A DNA stretch of 64,000 nt. Origin: Flavobacterium sp. SCGC AAA160-P02 (GTDB lineage Bacteria > Bacteroidota > Bacteroidia > Flavobacteriales > Flavobacteriaceae). The notes beneath the pieces are model-generated. The model was not told where the DNA came from. It was given only the letters and a program-made list of their open reading frames with translations, and searched no databases. Shown in pieces: positions 44,636 through 52,875 of the stretch. How positions within the stretch are numbered: position 1 is the first letter of the stretch; each line of letters begins with the position of its first letter. The translations under genes were made by a program, and so were the position numbers. The stretch is taken from the NCBI GenBank assembly GCA_000383355.1, contig KB911091.1, forward strand, positions 137,806 to 201,805, read 5' to 3'.

Positions 44636-45835
44636 ATGAAGAATTTTATAGTACTTATTTTCATGATTATTTTAATTTCTTGCTCAAAACAAGAGGTTAT
44701 TATTGAAAACATTCAATTTTCTTTTGGGGAAAACAATGTAGCTCCTAATTTGGTGTCTAAAGAAGGAAATTTAACACTCTCCTGGATTTCATCCGAAGAA
44801 GACCAAGAAGCAGTTTTGTACTACAGTCAGTTTATAAATGAAAATTGGAAGGCACCTGTTCGCATAACTTCTGGTTCTGATTGGTTTGTGAATTGGGCAG
44901 ATTTCCCTGCAAATGCTATCAATGGAGATTTGATATTGACTAGCTATTTAAAAAAATCAGCATCTGGCACATATACATATGATGTAGTTTTAAACTTAGA
45001 AACATTATCAGGAGAAAAAATAAAAGAAAATTTTCTATTAAACACTGATGGAGTTCAAGCAGAACATGGTTTTGTAAGTATGATTCCTACCAATGAGAAA
45101 GGTTTTTTTATTACCTGGTTAGACGGAAGAAATACAATAGAAGATACTAAAGATGGCCATCAGAAAGCAATGACTATAAGATTTGCCGAAATTTCTGATA
45201 CTGGAGAGATCTTAAATGAAAGTGAATTAGATGCTGCAACTTGTGATTGTTGCCAAACATCTATTGCCATGACAAATGATGGACCTATAGTTGTTTACAG
45301 AGATAGAAGTAAGGAAGAACTAAGAGATATTTACAGTACAAAATACGTAGATGGAAAATGGAAGGCGCCAACACCTGTTCACCAAGATGGATGGAAAATA
45401 AATGGATGTCCTGTGAATGGTCCAAAGGTGGTTGCTAACTCAACTAATTTAGCAGTTGCTTGGTTTACAGCTGCAAACGATACACCTCTTGTAAATATAT
45501 CCTTTTCAACATCTAATGGAGATACATTTAATTCTCCAATACAACTCAACGATTTAGATGCAATAGGTAGAGTAGATGTTGCTTTTTTAAACTCTACAGA
45601 AGTGCTGGTTAGTTATATGGAAGTAGATGATATTGGAACCTATCTAAAAGTCAAGAAAGTTTCTTTAGACGGGAAGATCTCTGAGGCATTTACTGTCTCT
45701 GAGATAGATGGCGGAAGAAATACTGGAGTTCCTCAATTAGAAATAATGAAAGGTGAAGTTTTTCTAGTTTGGACTATTTCTATTGAAGGTAAAAATCAGC
45801 TGAAGTCTGTGAGGTTAGATTCAAAAAACATATAA
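44636..45835 (+). CDS. BNR/sialidase-fold-like lipoprotein with CxCC motif
   Basis: 399 residues. Lipoprotein signal (IILISC, Cys16). The body looks like a beta-propeller: repeated W-x-x-x/Asp-box-like segments (LTLSWISSEE, VNWADFPANA, FFITWLDGRN, IVVYRDRSKEELRDIYS, LAVAWFTAANDTP). Cysteines stand in TCDCCQ (203, 205, 206) and NGCP (258), with His144 in AEHG. These would suit a metal or redox site. No sialidase Arg-triad can be proven. It follows the thioredoxin gene by 1 bp. Function unknown. Confidence 0.72.
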   Translation: MKNFIVLIFMIILISCSKQEVIIENIQFSFGENNVAPNLVSKEGNLTLSWISSEEDQEAVLYYSQFINENWKAPVRITSGSDWFVNWADFPANAINGDLILTSYLKKSASGTYTYDVVLNLETLSGEKIKENFLLNTDGVQAEHGFVSMIPTNEKGFFITWLDGRNTIEDTKDGHQKAMTIRFAEISDTGEILNESELDAATCDCCQTSIAMTNDGPIVVYRDRSKEELRDIYSTKYVDGKWKAPTPVHQDGWKINGCPVNGPKVVANSTNLAVAWFTAANDTPLVNISFSTSNGDTFNSPIQLNDLDAIGRVDVAFLNSTEVLVSYMEVDDIGTYLKVKKVSLDGKISEAFTVSEIDGGRNTGVPQLEIMKGEVFLVWTISIEGKNQLKSVRLDSKNI

Positions 45836-45879
45836 TACCTTGTAATTTGTAACTTCTAGGCATCGTTTTTTACAGTATT

Positions 45880-46584
45880 CTATTTTAAAACGAGCGCTTT
45901 TATAAATACCTCTTTTAGGGGCCATTCTTTTTTGTCTGTTTCTAGCTTCGCTATTTTCTCCATAGTATCAAAGCCTTCAATAATTTCGCCAAAGATGGTG
46001 TGTTCTCCATCTAAATGATGACTTCCTCTTTTGTCTTGAATCATATAGAACTCAAAAGGAGATGATGTTTTATTTGGATTGTTTTCCCACTGTCTCGCAG
46101 CGGCAAGTGCACCATACTTATGTTTTCTATGTGATTTTATTTCTGCTGGAATTCTATAATTATATCTGATTCTTAATTTACGAGTCATAGGAAGATCAGA
46201 ATTACCACCTTGAACTATAAAATCTGGTACAATTCTATGAAAAGCGGTTGTATTAAAATATCCAGTTTTTGTTAAGAAAATAAAACTGGCTCTGTGTAAA
46301 GGAGTTTCTTTGTATAGTTCAATTTTTATATTTCCTAATCGAGTTTTAAACAAGACAATAGATTCTTTATTTAGATTTCCATAAGCCTTCAAAAACGGGA
46401 TAACATTTGTCTTATTAATTGAATCAGTTCTTTTTTGTAAGATTGTTTCAATATCTTTTTTAACAGTCTTTTTTTTTACTACAGGGACTGTTTTTATGAC
46501 TGTTTTTTCTTGTTGCTGACAACCAAAAAAACAAATTGAGAAATAACTGAGAAAAATAACAATGTATTTTGGTATTTTAAACAT
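45880..46584 (-). CDS. Cyclophilin-type peptidyl-prolyl isomerase lipoprotein
   Basis: 234 residues. Lipoprotein signal (ICFFGC, Cys22), Lys-rich linker, then a cyclophilin domain: KIELYKETPLHRASF, TAFHRIVPDFIVQGG, GALAAARQWENNPNKTSSPFEF, and HHLDGEHTIFGEIIEG. Acts on prolyl bonds of exported proteins in the periplasm or at the outer membrane. Convergent with the propeller gene (44 bp). Distinct from the cytosolic cyclophilin-FKBP fusion. Confidence 0.88.
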   Translation of the reverse strand: MFKIPKYIVIFLSYFSICFFGCQQQEKTVIKTVPVVKKKTVKKDIETILQKRTDSINKTNVIPFLKAYGNLNKESIVLFKTRLGNIKIELYKETPLHRASFIFLTKTGYFNTTAFHRIVPDFIVQGGNSDLPMTRKLRIRYNYRIPAEIKSHRKHKYGALAAARQWENNPNKTSSPFEFYMIQDKRGSHHLDGEHTIFGEIIEGFDTMEKIAKLETDKKEWPLKEVFIKALVLK

Positions 46585-46671
46585 AAGACAAATATAGATA
46601 TTAGATTTATTAAATGATTTTTTAATGAATATTAATATGTGAAAATCTAAAATTCAATCGGTTCATTTTTG

Positions 46672-46679
46672 TATTTTTG
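46672..46679 (+). promoter_or_regulatory. -7 element TATTTTTG for idi-queD
   Basis: TATTTTTG fits TAnnTTTG, 18 nt before the idi ATG at 46698. -33 TTG absent at the right distance. Confidence 0.4.
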
Positions 46680-46697
46680 TAATTAGAATAAGAATTA

Positions 46698-47216
46698 ATG
46701 GAAGAGAATGTTATTTTGGTAGATGAGCAAGACAATCAGCTAGGTCTTATGCCAAAAATGGAAGCACATGAAAAAGCAGTTTTACACAGGGCTTTTTCTG
46801 TTTTTATATTTAATACAAAGGGTGAATTAATGTTGCAGCAAAGAGCTGCTCATAAATATCACTCCCCATTATTGTGGACTAATACATGCTGTTCTCATCA
46901 ACGAGATGGAGAATCTAATATAGTGGCAGGCAAAAGACGTCTTGAGGAAGAAATGGGCTTTAAAACCGATTTAAAGGAGGTGTTTTCATTTGTTTATAAA
47001 GCCCCTTTTGACAATGGTTTAACAGAACATGAATTAGATCATGTTATGGTTGGTGCTTTTAGTGGAGAGCCACAAATCAATATAGATGAAGTTGCATCCT
47101 ATAAATGGATGTCTTTAGAAGCTGTTAAGAATGATATAGAGTTACATCCAGATCTATATACAGCTTGGTTTAAAATTATTTTTAAAGAATCATATTCAAA
47201 ACTTACATATGCCTAG
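46698..47216 (+). CDS. idi: Isopentenyl-diphosphate delta-isomerase, type I
   Basis: 172 residues, Nudix fold. Catalytic Cys in WTNTCCSHQ (about Cys64/65), HRAFSVFIFN, RRLEEEMGF (Nudix) and EHELDHV (metal-binding Glu). Interconverts IPP and DMAPP; needed when isoprenoids come from the mevalonate route, the usual one in Flavobacteriaceae (carotenoids, menaquinone). Overlaps queD by 8 bp; the pairing seems positional rather than functional. Confidence 0.94.
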   Translation: MEENVILVDEQDNQLGLMPKMEAHEKAVLHRAFSVFIFNTKGELMLQQRAAHKYHSPLLWTNTCCSHQRDGESNIVAGKRRLEEEMGFKTDLKEVFSFVYKAPFDNGLTEHELDHVMVGAFSGEPQINIDEVASYKWMSLEAVKNDIELHPDLYTAWFKIIFKESYSKLTYA

Positions 47217-47622
47217 AATTACAGGATATAGAAAAGCGCATTTTAATGCAGCACACAGATTGTATAAGTCAGATTGGTCTGATGAAAAGAACTTAGCCAT
47301 TTTTGGAAAGTGTAGCAATCCACATTTTCATGGTCACAATTATGAAATTATTGTAGCAGTTACAGGAGACATAGATCCAGATACTGGCTATGTTTTTGAT
47401 TTAGGGATTTTAAAGCGTTTAATTCGCTCTGAAATTGAAGATGCTTTTGATCATAAGAATTTAAACGTACAGGTTGAAGAATTTAAAACTTTAAATCCTA
47501 CAGCAGAAAATATTTGTGTAGTTTCCTATAATAAATTAAGAAAACATTTACCAAGTTCTTTAGACCTAGAGGTTACCTTATATGAGACACCAAGAAATTT
47601 TGTAAGTTATTCAGGAGAGTAA
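47209..47622 (+). CDS. queD: 6-carboxy-5,6,7,8-tetrahydropterin synthase QueD-like
   Basis: 137 residues, 6-pyruvoyl-tetrahydropterin synthase fold. HFNAAHRL (His16), GKCSNPHFHGHNY (catalytic Cys35, Zn ligands His41 and His43) and the closing Glu (TLYET) are present. QueD makes carboxy-tetrahydropterin in queuosine/7-deazaguanine synthesis; PTPS-like proteins of the pterin pathway are alternatives. Starts inside the idi gene. Confidence 0.9.
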   Translation: MPRITGYRKAHFNAAHRLYKSDWSDEKNLAIFGKCSNPHFHGHNYEIIVAVTGDIDPDTGYVFDLGILKRLIRSEIEDAFDHKNLNVQVEEFKTLNPTAENICVVSYNKLRKHLPSSLDLEVTLYETPRNFVSYSGE

Positions 47623-47894
47623 AGAATCTTTGACTACCCCATCTATGCACTTTCTATATTTAGTTGCTTTTTTCAGTTGTCTTAAAACTTTATAGCCCTT
47701 TAATAGTAACTAGATTCTATCATCAAAATAAAAACTTTTTTATTTCCATAGTTATTTGAAAATAAATATAAGACAGTGATTATTTGTGCTTTTTTAAATT
47801 AAAAGAGTATTTAAAAAAGATTATATGAAATATGTATATTTGAAATTCAATAAAAAATCTCACAATAATTAGCAAAAAATAAAGACCTTTAAAT

Positions 47895-48587
47895 ATGTAT
47901 CAACAATGTAAAGTAATAGCTTTTGATGCAGATGATACACTTTGGATAAACGAAACCTATTTTAGAGAAGCAGAAAATAAATTTGCGCAATATTTAGTGC
48001 GTTTTGAAACAGAAAACAAAATAGAACAAGAGCTTTTTAAGACAGAAATTAAGAACCTCGAGATTTACGGCTATGGTATCAAAGGGTTCATGCTATCTAT
48101 GGTAGAATGTGCATTAAAAATTTCTAATTATACAATTTCTCAACACCAAATAGAAGATATTTTAACAATCGGAAAGGAGATGATAGAGAAACCCATAGAA
48201 TTGTTAGATGGCGTAGAGGAGGTGCTTCAAAAATTAAAAAAAAACTATACATTAATAGTCGCTACAAAAGGAGATTTATTAGATCAAGAGCGAAAATTAG
48301 AAAAATCAGGATTGTTACAATATTTCCACCATATTGAGGTAATGAGCGAGAAAAAAGAAGCAGACTATCAAAAGCTAATAAGGCATTTAGATATTCAACC
48401 CCGTGAATTATTAATGGTTGGCAACTCGTTAAAATCTGACATCTTACCTGTATTGAAAATAGGTGCGTCTGCAATACATGTGCCTTTTCATACTACCTGG
48501 GCTCATGAAGAAGTTTCTAAAAAAGATGCTTACGAATCAACGTTTAAGACGGTTCATAGTATCACTGATATTTTAAGATTCTTATAA
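47895..48587 (+). CDS. HAD-family hydrolase (YjjG-like)
   Basis: 230 residues. Motif I FDADDTLW (Asp11, Asp13), motif II VATKG, motif III Lys in the EKKEADY region, and motif IV MVGNSLKSDILP. The cap segment is helical (about 20-90). Likely a small phosphatase; nucleotide 5'-phosphates are typical for YjjG but not shown here. Its stop abuts the ATG of the acetyltransferase-like gene. The 272 bp upstream contain nothing that I can support beyond a possible -7 TATATTTG at 47835-47842. Confidence 0.88.
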   Translation: MYQQCKVIAFDADDTLWINETYFREAENKFAQYLVRFETENKIEQELFKTEIKNLEIYGYGIKGFMLSMVECALKISNYTISQHQIEDILTIGKEMIEKPIELLDGVEEVLQKLKKNYTLIVATKGDLLDQERKLEKSGLLQYFHHIEVMSEKKEADYQKLIRHLDIQPRELLMVGNSLKSDILPVLKIGASAIHVPFHTTWAHEEVSKKDAYESTFKTVHSITDILRFL

Positions 48588-49211
48588 ATGAAATATCTAG
48601 ATATTAATACTTGGAATAGAAAACAACATTTTGAGCACTTTAGTAAATTTGTTGATCCTTATTTTGGTGTTGTAGTTGATGTAGATGTTACTAATACCTA
48701 CTTATTTTCTAAAAAAACTACCATTCCGTTTTTTGCATTGTATTTGCATGCCTGCATGAAAGCTATCAATAGTGTAGAGAATTTAAAATATAGAATTATT
48801 GATGATAAGATTTTAATTCATGAAATAATACATGCATCTGCAACAATTTTTAGAGAAGACACAACATTTGGATTTACTTTTATTGATTATTCTGAAGATT
48901 TCACCACTTTTTATAAAAACTTTCAAATAGAAAAAGAAAGAGTGCTAAATTCTAACGATTTGTTTGCCCCAGTAAATACGAAAGATTGTATTTATTGTTC
49001 AGCCCTTCCTTGGGTTCCTTTTTCTGCACATAAAGAACCTGTATCGGGTCTATCAGAATCGGTTCCAATGGTTGCTTATGGAAAATTCGTTGAAAAAGAC
49101 AGCAAACTAATGATGCCTGTTTCAGTAAAAGTTAATCATGCTTTAGTTGATGGATATCATATTGGAGAATTTTTTAAAAAGTTTCAAATAGAATTGAATA
49201 AAATAGGCTAG
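48588..49211 (+). CDS. Chloramphenicol acetyltransferase-like acyltransferase
   Basis: 207 residues, CAT fold. The catalytic HxxxDG motif is NHALVDGYH (His184), preceded by MMPVSVKV; the N-terminal WNRKQHFEHF and FFALYLHACMKAIN blocks match CAT and CAT-like enzymes. It could acetylate chloramphenicol or another small hydroxyl compound. Chromosomal location and coupling to a HAD gene with no mobile element argue for a metabolic or ancestral CAT rather than an acquired resistance gene. Confidence 0.8.
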   Translation: MKYLDINTWNRKQHFEHFSKFVDPYFGVVVDVDVTNTYLFSKKTTIPFFALYLHACMKAINSVENLKYRIIDDKILIHEIIHASATIFREDTTFGFTFIDYSEDFTTFYKNFQIEKERVLNSNDLFAPVNTKDCIYCSALPWVPFSAHKEPVSGLSESVPMVAYGKFVEKDSKLMMPVSVKVNHALVDGYHIGEFFKKFQIELNKIG

Positions 49212-49216
49212 ATTTG
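49209..49216 (+). promoter_or_regulatory. -7 element TAGATTTG inside the CAT-like stop
   Basis: TAGATTTG (49209-49216) fits TAnnTTTG; its first three bases are the CAT-like stop codon. It lies 20 nt before the 84-aa gene, giving it a possible promoter of its own. Confidence 0.4.
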
Positions 49217-49236
49217 CACCCTAAATTAAAAGAATT

Positions 49237-49491
49237 ATGGCAAGTATTAAGAACTTAAAAAAAGATATCAATTACGTTCTAGGAGATATTATAGATGAAT
49301 GTCTAGTAACACTAACAGGAGATACTAAAAATTCTGAAGCTATTGTAGAAGAGGCAATTGTTGTATTTGATGATTTAATTGCGAAAGTAAATGCAAAAGA
49401 TGTAGAAAATAAAAAAGCACATTTTAAAAGTATTGAAGCTGAATTAGAAAAGCGTGCTGCGAAATTATTAACGAAAGTAAATAAGTTATAA
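49237..49491 (+). CDS. Conserved small helical protein, unknown function
   Basis: 84 residues, no signal peptide, strongly helical and charged (IKNLKKDINYVLGDIIDECLV, IEAELEKRAAKLLTKVNKL). Single Cys at about 23. This type is familiar in flavobacterial genomes but not characterised. It has a probable promoter at 49209-49216 and a strong terminator after the stop, so it is its own transcription unit. Confidence 0.78.
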   Translation: MASIKNLKKDINYVLGDIIDECLVTLTGDTKNSEAIVEEAIVVFDDLIAKVNAKDVENKKAHFKSIEAELEKRAAKLLTKVNKL

Positions 49492-49515
49492 TACTTACTT
49501 TTTTAGTACCATTAC

Positions 49516-49548
49516 AAGCCATTTTAATTAATTAAAATGGCTTTTTTA
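49516..49548 (+). terminator. Terminator of the 84-aa gene
   Basis: The 28-nt perfect palindrome AAGCCATTTTAATTAATTAAAATGGCTT (49516-49543 in parts AAGCCATTTTAATT / AATTAAAATGGCTT) is followed by T's, 24 nt after the stop. Confidence 0.9.
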
Positions 49549-49615
49549 TTTATTAGCATGTTTGTATACGAAAAGCTTTTCGTTTTCGTTATAATATCAT
49601 AATAATTTGGTACCT

Positions 49616-49810
49616 ATGGCTAGAGCAATGTTTGAATATTCTAAGACTGTATTAAAAAAAGTAAGTTTTAGTTCTGATTTATTTTATAAAGAATTAGAAA
49701 AAGCACTTCAAAGATTATTACCACATGAGATAAATGAATTAAGTATTTGGTTAAAGAAATTTACAAGCAATAAACCAGAATTATATTCATGTTTAAGTCT
49801 TATAAATTGA
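49616..49810 (+). CDS. Conserved small protein of flavobacteria, unknown function
   Basis: 64 residues from the ATG at 49616 (an upstream in-frame TTG at 49607 is less likely). The pattern ARAMFEYSKTVLKKVSFSSDLFYKEL...LLPHEINELSIWLKKF...PEL is, as I recall, conserved in many flavobacteria without function. Cytosolic, helical, no motif. Terminator follows at once. Confidence 0.75.
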   Translation: MARAMFEYSKTVLKKVSFSSDLFYKELEKALQRLLPHEINELSIWLKKFTSNKPELYSCLSLIN

Positions 49811-49832
49811 AAAAGTTTAAATCACTTCAAAT

Positions 49833-49867
49833 AAAAAAAGGAAATATAGTTTATATTTCCTTTTTTT
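49833..49867. terminator. Bidirectional terminator between convergent genes
   Basis: AAAAAAAGGAAATATA (49833-49848) and TATATTTCCTTTTTTT (49852-49867) pair perfectly around a 3-nt loop. T-runs on both strands serve the 64-aa gene and the 482-aa gene (stop 49899). Confidence 0.9.
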
Positions 49868-49898
49868 ATTTGGTAGTTTTTTTTTGTGAAGTGAGTCC

Positions 49899-51347
49899 TT
49901 ATGTTTTTTTTCTAGTTTTAGAATATCCGAAAAGACGTTTTTTCACAATGGTTTCAGCCACACCTTCAGGAAGCATTTCTTGCCAGCCTTCTTCACCATC
50001 CGTAATCATTTTTAACACTTTTCTAGAAAAAATATGAAAAATTTCTTGATCGAAGTCTGAAATATCAATAAGCTTTCCATTGTTTTTAAAGAATTTGTAA
50101 AGCTCCTTCATTCTAGGATGAACTTTTAGATTTTCACTGGTAATAAATTCTTTCTTTTCTTCATCCTTGTATGGATACATGTATACTTTTAAATCTCTGT
50201 AGAATAATTTTCCAAACGATTCTAAGATACCACCACTTAAATGGCGATAATATTTTTCATCAAAAATTTGAATTAAATTATAAACCCCCATCGCTAAACC
50301 CATTCTAGCCTTGGTAAATTCGCTAAAATATTCAACTAGTTTAAAATATTCTTGAAAATTAGTAATCATTACATTCTGTCCTAAAGAACATAGTAATTCT
50401 GCTCTATCTAAGAAATCACGTTCATTAATTTCTCCTTCAGCTCTAAGATTACTGAGGGTAATTTCAAATATAATTTGAGAGTTTTCTGGATCTACCTTTT
50501 TCTCACTAAAGAAAAGTTCTTTAGCTCTTTCAAACATATCCATATTAACTTTGGTTACGGGTCTAAAACTACCACGCAAAGCCAATATGTTTTTTTTGTA
50601 TAATACCTGTGCAGGTAGTAAATTATTTCCATCAGGCCCGAACATTACAGCTGTAGTCATATTATTTTTGACTAATTGTAAACTCATCAAACGATTGTCT
50701 ACATACATAAAGCGTGGACCAGAGAAATTAATCATATCAATTTCTAACTGATCTTTGTGAAGATTGTCATAAAAAGATTTTAGTAATTCTTTAGGGTTAT
50801 CATTTAAGTAAAAAGCACCGTAAATTAAGTTTACACCTAAAACACCCAAGGTTTCTTGTTGAAGACGAGCATCAGTTTCTTTAAATCTAAGATGTAATAC
50901 AATTTCATTGAAATCTTCAAGTGGGTCTAGTTGAAATCTGATTCCTACCCAACCATGTCCTTTAAACTTTTTAGAGAAATCTATGGTTGCAACAGTATTA
51001 GCATAACTAAAGAATAACTTATCTGGATGTTTTTTTCTACTTAAACGATCTTCCATTAAGTCTACTTCATGGTGAAGCATTCTTTTTAAGCGATCTTCTG
51101 TTACATAGCGTCTATCTTCTTCAATACCGTAGATGGCATCTGAGAAATCTTTATCATATGCGCTCATTGCTTTTGCAATGGTTCCAGACGCTCCACCAGC
51201 TCTAAAAAAATTTCGAGCGGTTTCTTGCCCAGCACCTATTTCAGCAAATGTTCCGTAGATATCACTGTTTAAATTAATTCTAAGTGCTTTGCTTTTTGTT
51301 GCAGGAACATTGCTAATTTTTTGATCCCCTTTTAAAGAAATAGACAT
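49899..51347 (-). CDS. Conserved cytosolic protein of unknown function (482 aa)
   Basis: 482 residues with no signal peptide or membrane helix. Strongly conserved-looking stretches: LNSDIYGTFAEIGAGQETAR (about 26-45), FRAGGASGTIAKAMSAYDKDF, VTEDRLKRMLHHEVDLMEDRL, LQQETLGVLGVNLIYGAFY and MNMD-like regions near 280. Database names for this family vary ('nicotinate-nucleotide adenylyltransferase', 'TonB-dependent receptor'); I see no Nudix, Rossmann HxGH or barrel features to support either. It has a full consensus promoter and a bidirectional terminator, so it is expressed as a single gene. Confidence 0.8.
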   Translation of the reverse strand: MSISLKGDQKISNVPATKSKALRINLNSDIYGTFAEIGAGQETARNFFRAGGASGTIAKAMSAYDKDFSDAIYGIEEDRRYVTEDRLKRMLHHEVDLMEDRLSRKKHPDKLFFSYANTVATIDFSKKFKGHGWVGIRFQLDPLEDFNEIVLHLRFKETDARLQQETLGVLGVNLIYGAFYLNDNPKELLKSFYDNLHKDQLEIDMINFSGPRFMYVDNRLMSLQLVKNNMTTAVMFGPDGNNLLPAQVLYKKNILALRGSFRPVTKVNMDMFERAKELFFSEKKVDPENSQIIFEITLSNLRAEGEINERDFLDRAELLCSLGQNVMITNFQEYFKLVEYFSEFTKARMGLAMGVYNLIQIFDEKYYRHLSGGILESFGKLFYRDLKVYMYPYKDEEKKEFITSENLKVHPRMKELYKFFKNNGKLIDISDFDQEIFHIFSRKVLKMITDGEEGWQEMLPEGVAETIVKKRLFGYSKTRKKT

Positions 51348-51369
51348 TATGCTTGATTTTGCTTACAAA

Positions 51370-51401
51370 CAAAGGTAACTAAATTGATTGCTATCAGTCA
51401 A
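51370..51401 (-). promoter_or_regulatory. Promoter of the 482-aa gene: TTG-N21-TACCTTTG
   Basis: Minus-strand TTG (51399-51401) and TACCTTTG (51370-51377), 21 bp apart, an exact Bacteroidota promoter, 22 nt before the ATG at 51347. Its -33 region overlaps the divergent MBL promoter. Confidence 0.72.
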
Positions 51402-51418
51402 TTTTTATGTTATTTTTG
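51388..51418 (+). promoter_or_regulatory. Promoter of the MBL gene: TTG-N20-TATTTTTG
   Basis: TTG (51388-51390) and TATTTTTG (51411-51418), 20 bp apart. The -7 ends only 6 nt before the ATG at 51425, so transcription would start at or next to the start codon (leaderless or nearly so). Confidence 0.7.
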
Positions 51419-51424
51419 TGAAAT

Positions 51425-52186
51425 ATGAAGATTACTTTTTTAGGGACTGGAACTTCCCAAGGCATACCAATGATTGCAAATAATGAACCAGTTTGTTTGT
51501 CTGATAATCCTAGAGATAAAAGACTGCGATCTTCTATTATGATTTCCTGGAATGATATTCGTTACATTATAGACTGTGGACCAGATTTTCGTCAGCAAAT
51601 GTTACGAGAAAATATACAGTCTATTAACGGGGTGTTATTTACTCATGAACACGCAGATCATACTGCAGGCATAGATGATTTAAGACCTTATACTTATAAA
51701 ATGGGGGAGGTTCCTATTTATGCTCAGGAACGTGTGATAGAAAACTTAAAGGTTAGATTTTCATATATTTTTGAAACAGAAAACAGGTATGCTGGCGCAC
51801 CAAAACTAACTGAAAACACCATAGATTCAACTAGCTTTATTTTACATGGAGTGCAGGTTACTCCTCTAGCTGTTATGCACGGGAATTTACCCATTACTGG
51901 GTATAGGTTTGGTAATGTTGCCTACATTACCGATTTAAAGACCATGTCAGATCAAGAAAAAAAGAAGTTAGAAAATTTAGAGATTTTGATTGTAAATGCA
52001 TTAAGAATAGATGCGCATCCTACACATTTAAATTTAGAAGAAGCCTTGGCTTTTGTCAATGAAATAAAACCCAAAAGAGCTTATTTTACGCATATTAGTC
52101 ATAAGTTAGGGTTTCATGAAGATGTAGAAAAAATACTTCCAGAGAACGTCTTTTTATCTTATGATGGATTGCAGATTACGCTATAA
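51425..52186 (+). CDS. MBL-fold metallohydrolase (PhnP-like)
   Basis: 253 residues. LGTGTSQGIPM at the start, HEHADH (74-79: His74, His76, Asp78, His79) for two metals, GIDDLRPY, VMHG and HISHK near the end. This subgroup includes PhnP-type phosphodiesterases acting on cyclic nucleotides or ribosyl phosphates. Substrate not clear. Cytosolic. Transcribed from the promoter shared in space with the divergent 482-aa gene. Confidence 0.9.
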   Translation: MKITFLGTGTSQGIPMIANNEPVCLSDNPRDKRLRSSIMISWNDIRYIIDCGPDFRQQMLRENIQSINGVLFTHEHADHTAGIDDLRPYTYKMGEVPIYAQERVIENLKVRFSYIFETENRYAGAPKLTENTIDSTSFILHGVQVTPLAVMHGNLPITGYRFGNVAYITDLKTMSDQEKKKLENLEILIVNALRIDAHPTHLNLEEALAFVNEIKPKRAYFTHISHKLGFHEDVEKILPENVFLSYDGLQITL

Positions 52187-52226
52187 ATAATTAAATGATT
52201 TCTTTGAAATAGTTATAACTAGATGA

Positions 52227-52871
52227 TTATAGTCTGTTTTCAATCCACTTTTTAAAGCTAAAAAAATTCTGAGGAGCAACACCATGCCCAACAGGATATT
52301 CTGAATATTCATTCTTAATTTCTTTAGAATCTAAGAATGGACATGCTTTTCTTGCCCAATCTACAGGAATTACTTGATCTACAGAGCCATGTGAGATATA
52401 ATAATCTGTAGAGATTTTTTGATTACTTTTTTCTGGTAATAATTCTGTATTAAGATACCCACTTAATGCAATTATATGCTCTATTTTATTAGGAAAATTA
52501 AAGCTTAATGCATAGCTTAGGATAGCTCCTTGGCTAAACCCTAATAAAAAAGTATTGTTTTGGTTAGTAGCATACTGAGTTTTTAAACTATCTATGGTTG
52601 TTGCAATCTTTTGCATAGATTCTCTAGCTTGAACAAGATCTGAAAATTTATTATTTTCACTGTCAAGATTTATGGCATACCAAGCATAAGCCCCATTACC
52701 CATTTCATAGGGTGCTCTTAGGCTAATAATTAATAAATTATCAGGCAATTCATCTGCAAAAGAAAATAAATCGAGTTCATTACTTCCATATCCGTGAAGT
52801 AAAACTAATAAGGCAGGATTTTTAGTAGGTTGTTTTGGTTGTCTAACAACATGGGGTAATATGTCACTCAT
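52227..52871 (-). CDS. Alpha/beta-hydrolase, phospholipase/carboxylesterase family
   Basis: 214 residues. LLHGYGSNELDL, nucleophile GFSQGA (Ser113), Asp in SHGSVDQVIP and His in GHGVAPQNF. Small esterase of the carboxylesterase/thioesterase 2 type, cytosolic. Begins 4 bp downstream of the dihydroorotase-like gene; last gene of the operon that starts with the BatA-like gene. Confidence 0.9.
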   Translation of the reverse strand: MSDILPHVVRQPKQPTKNPALLVLLHGYGSNELDLFSFADELPDNLLIISLRAPYEMGNGAYAWYAINLDSENNKFSDLVQARESMQKIATTIDSLKTQYATNQNNTFLLGFSQGAILSYALSFNFPNKIEHIIALSGYLNTELLPEKSNQKISTDYYISHGSVDQVIPVDWARKACPFLDSKEIKNEYSEYPVGHGVAPQNFFSFKKWIENRL

Positions 52872-52875
52872 ATAT

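Noticed and set aside
47623..47894. Possible RNA gene or tRNA in this 272-bp gap
   Set aside because: No cloverleaf, no strong hairpin and no GC-rich segment seen.
49607..49615. TTG at 49607 as start of the 64-aa gene
   Set aside because: An ATG nine bases later gives the conserved-looking N-terminus MARAMFEY.
49899..51347. TonB-dependent receptor or NMN adenylyltransferase naming for this gene
   Set aside because: No signal peptide, no plug or barrel features, and no nucleotidyltransferase HxGH motif.
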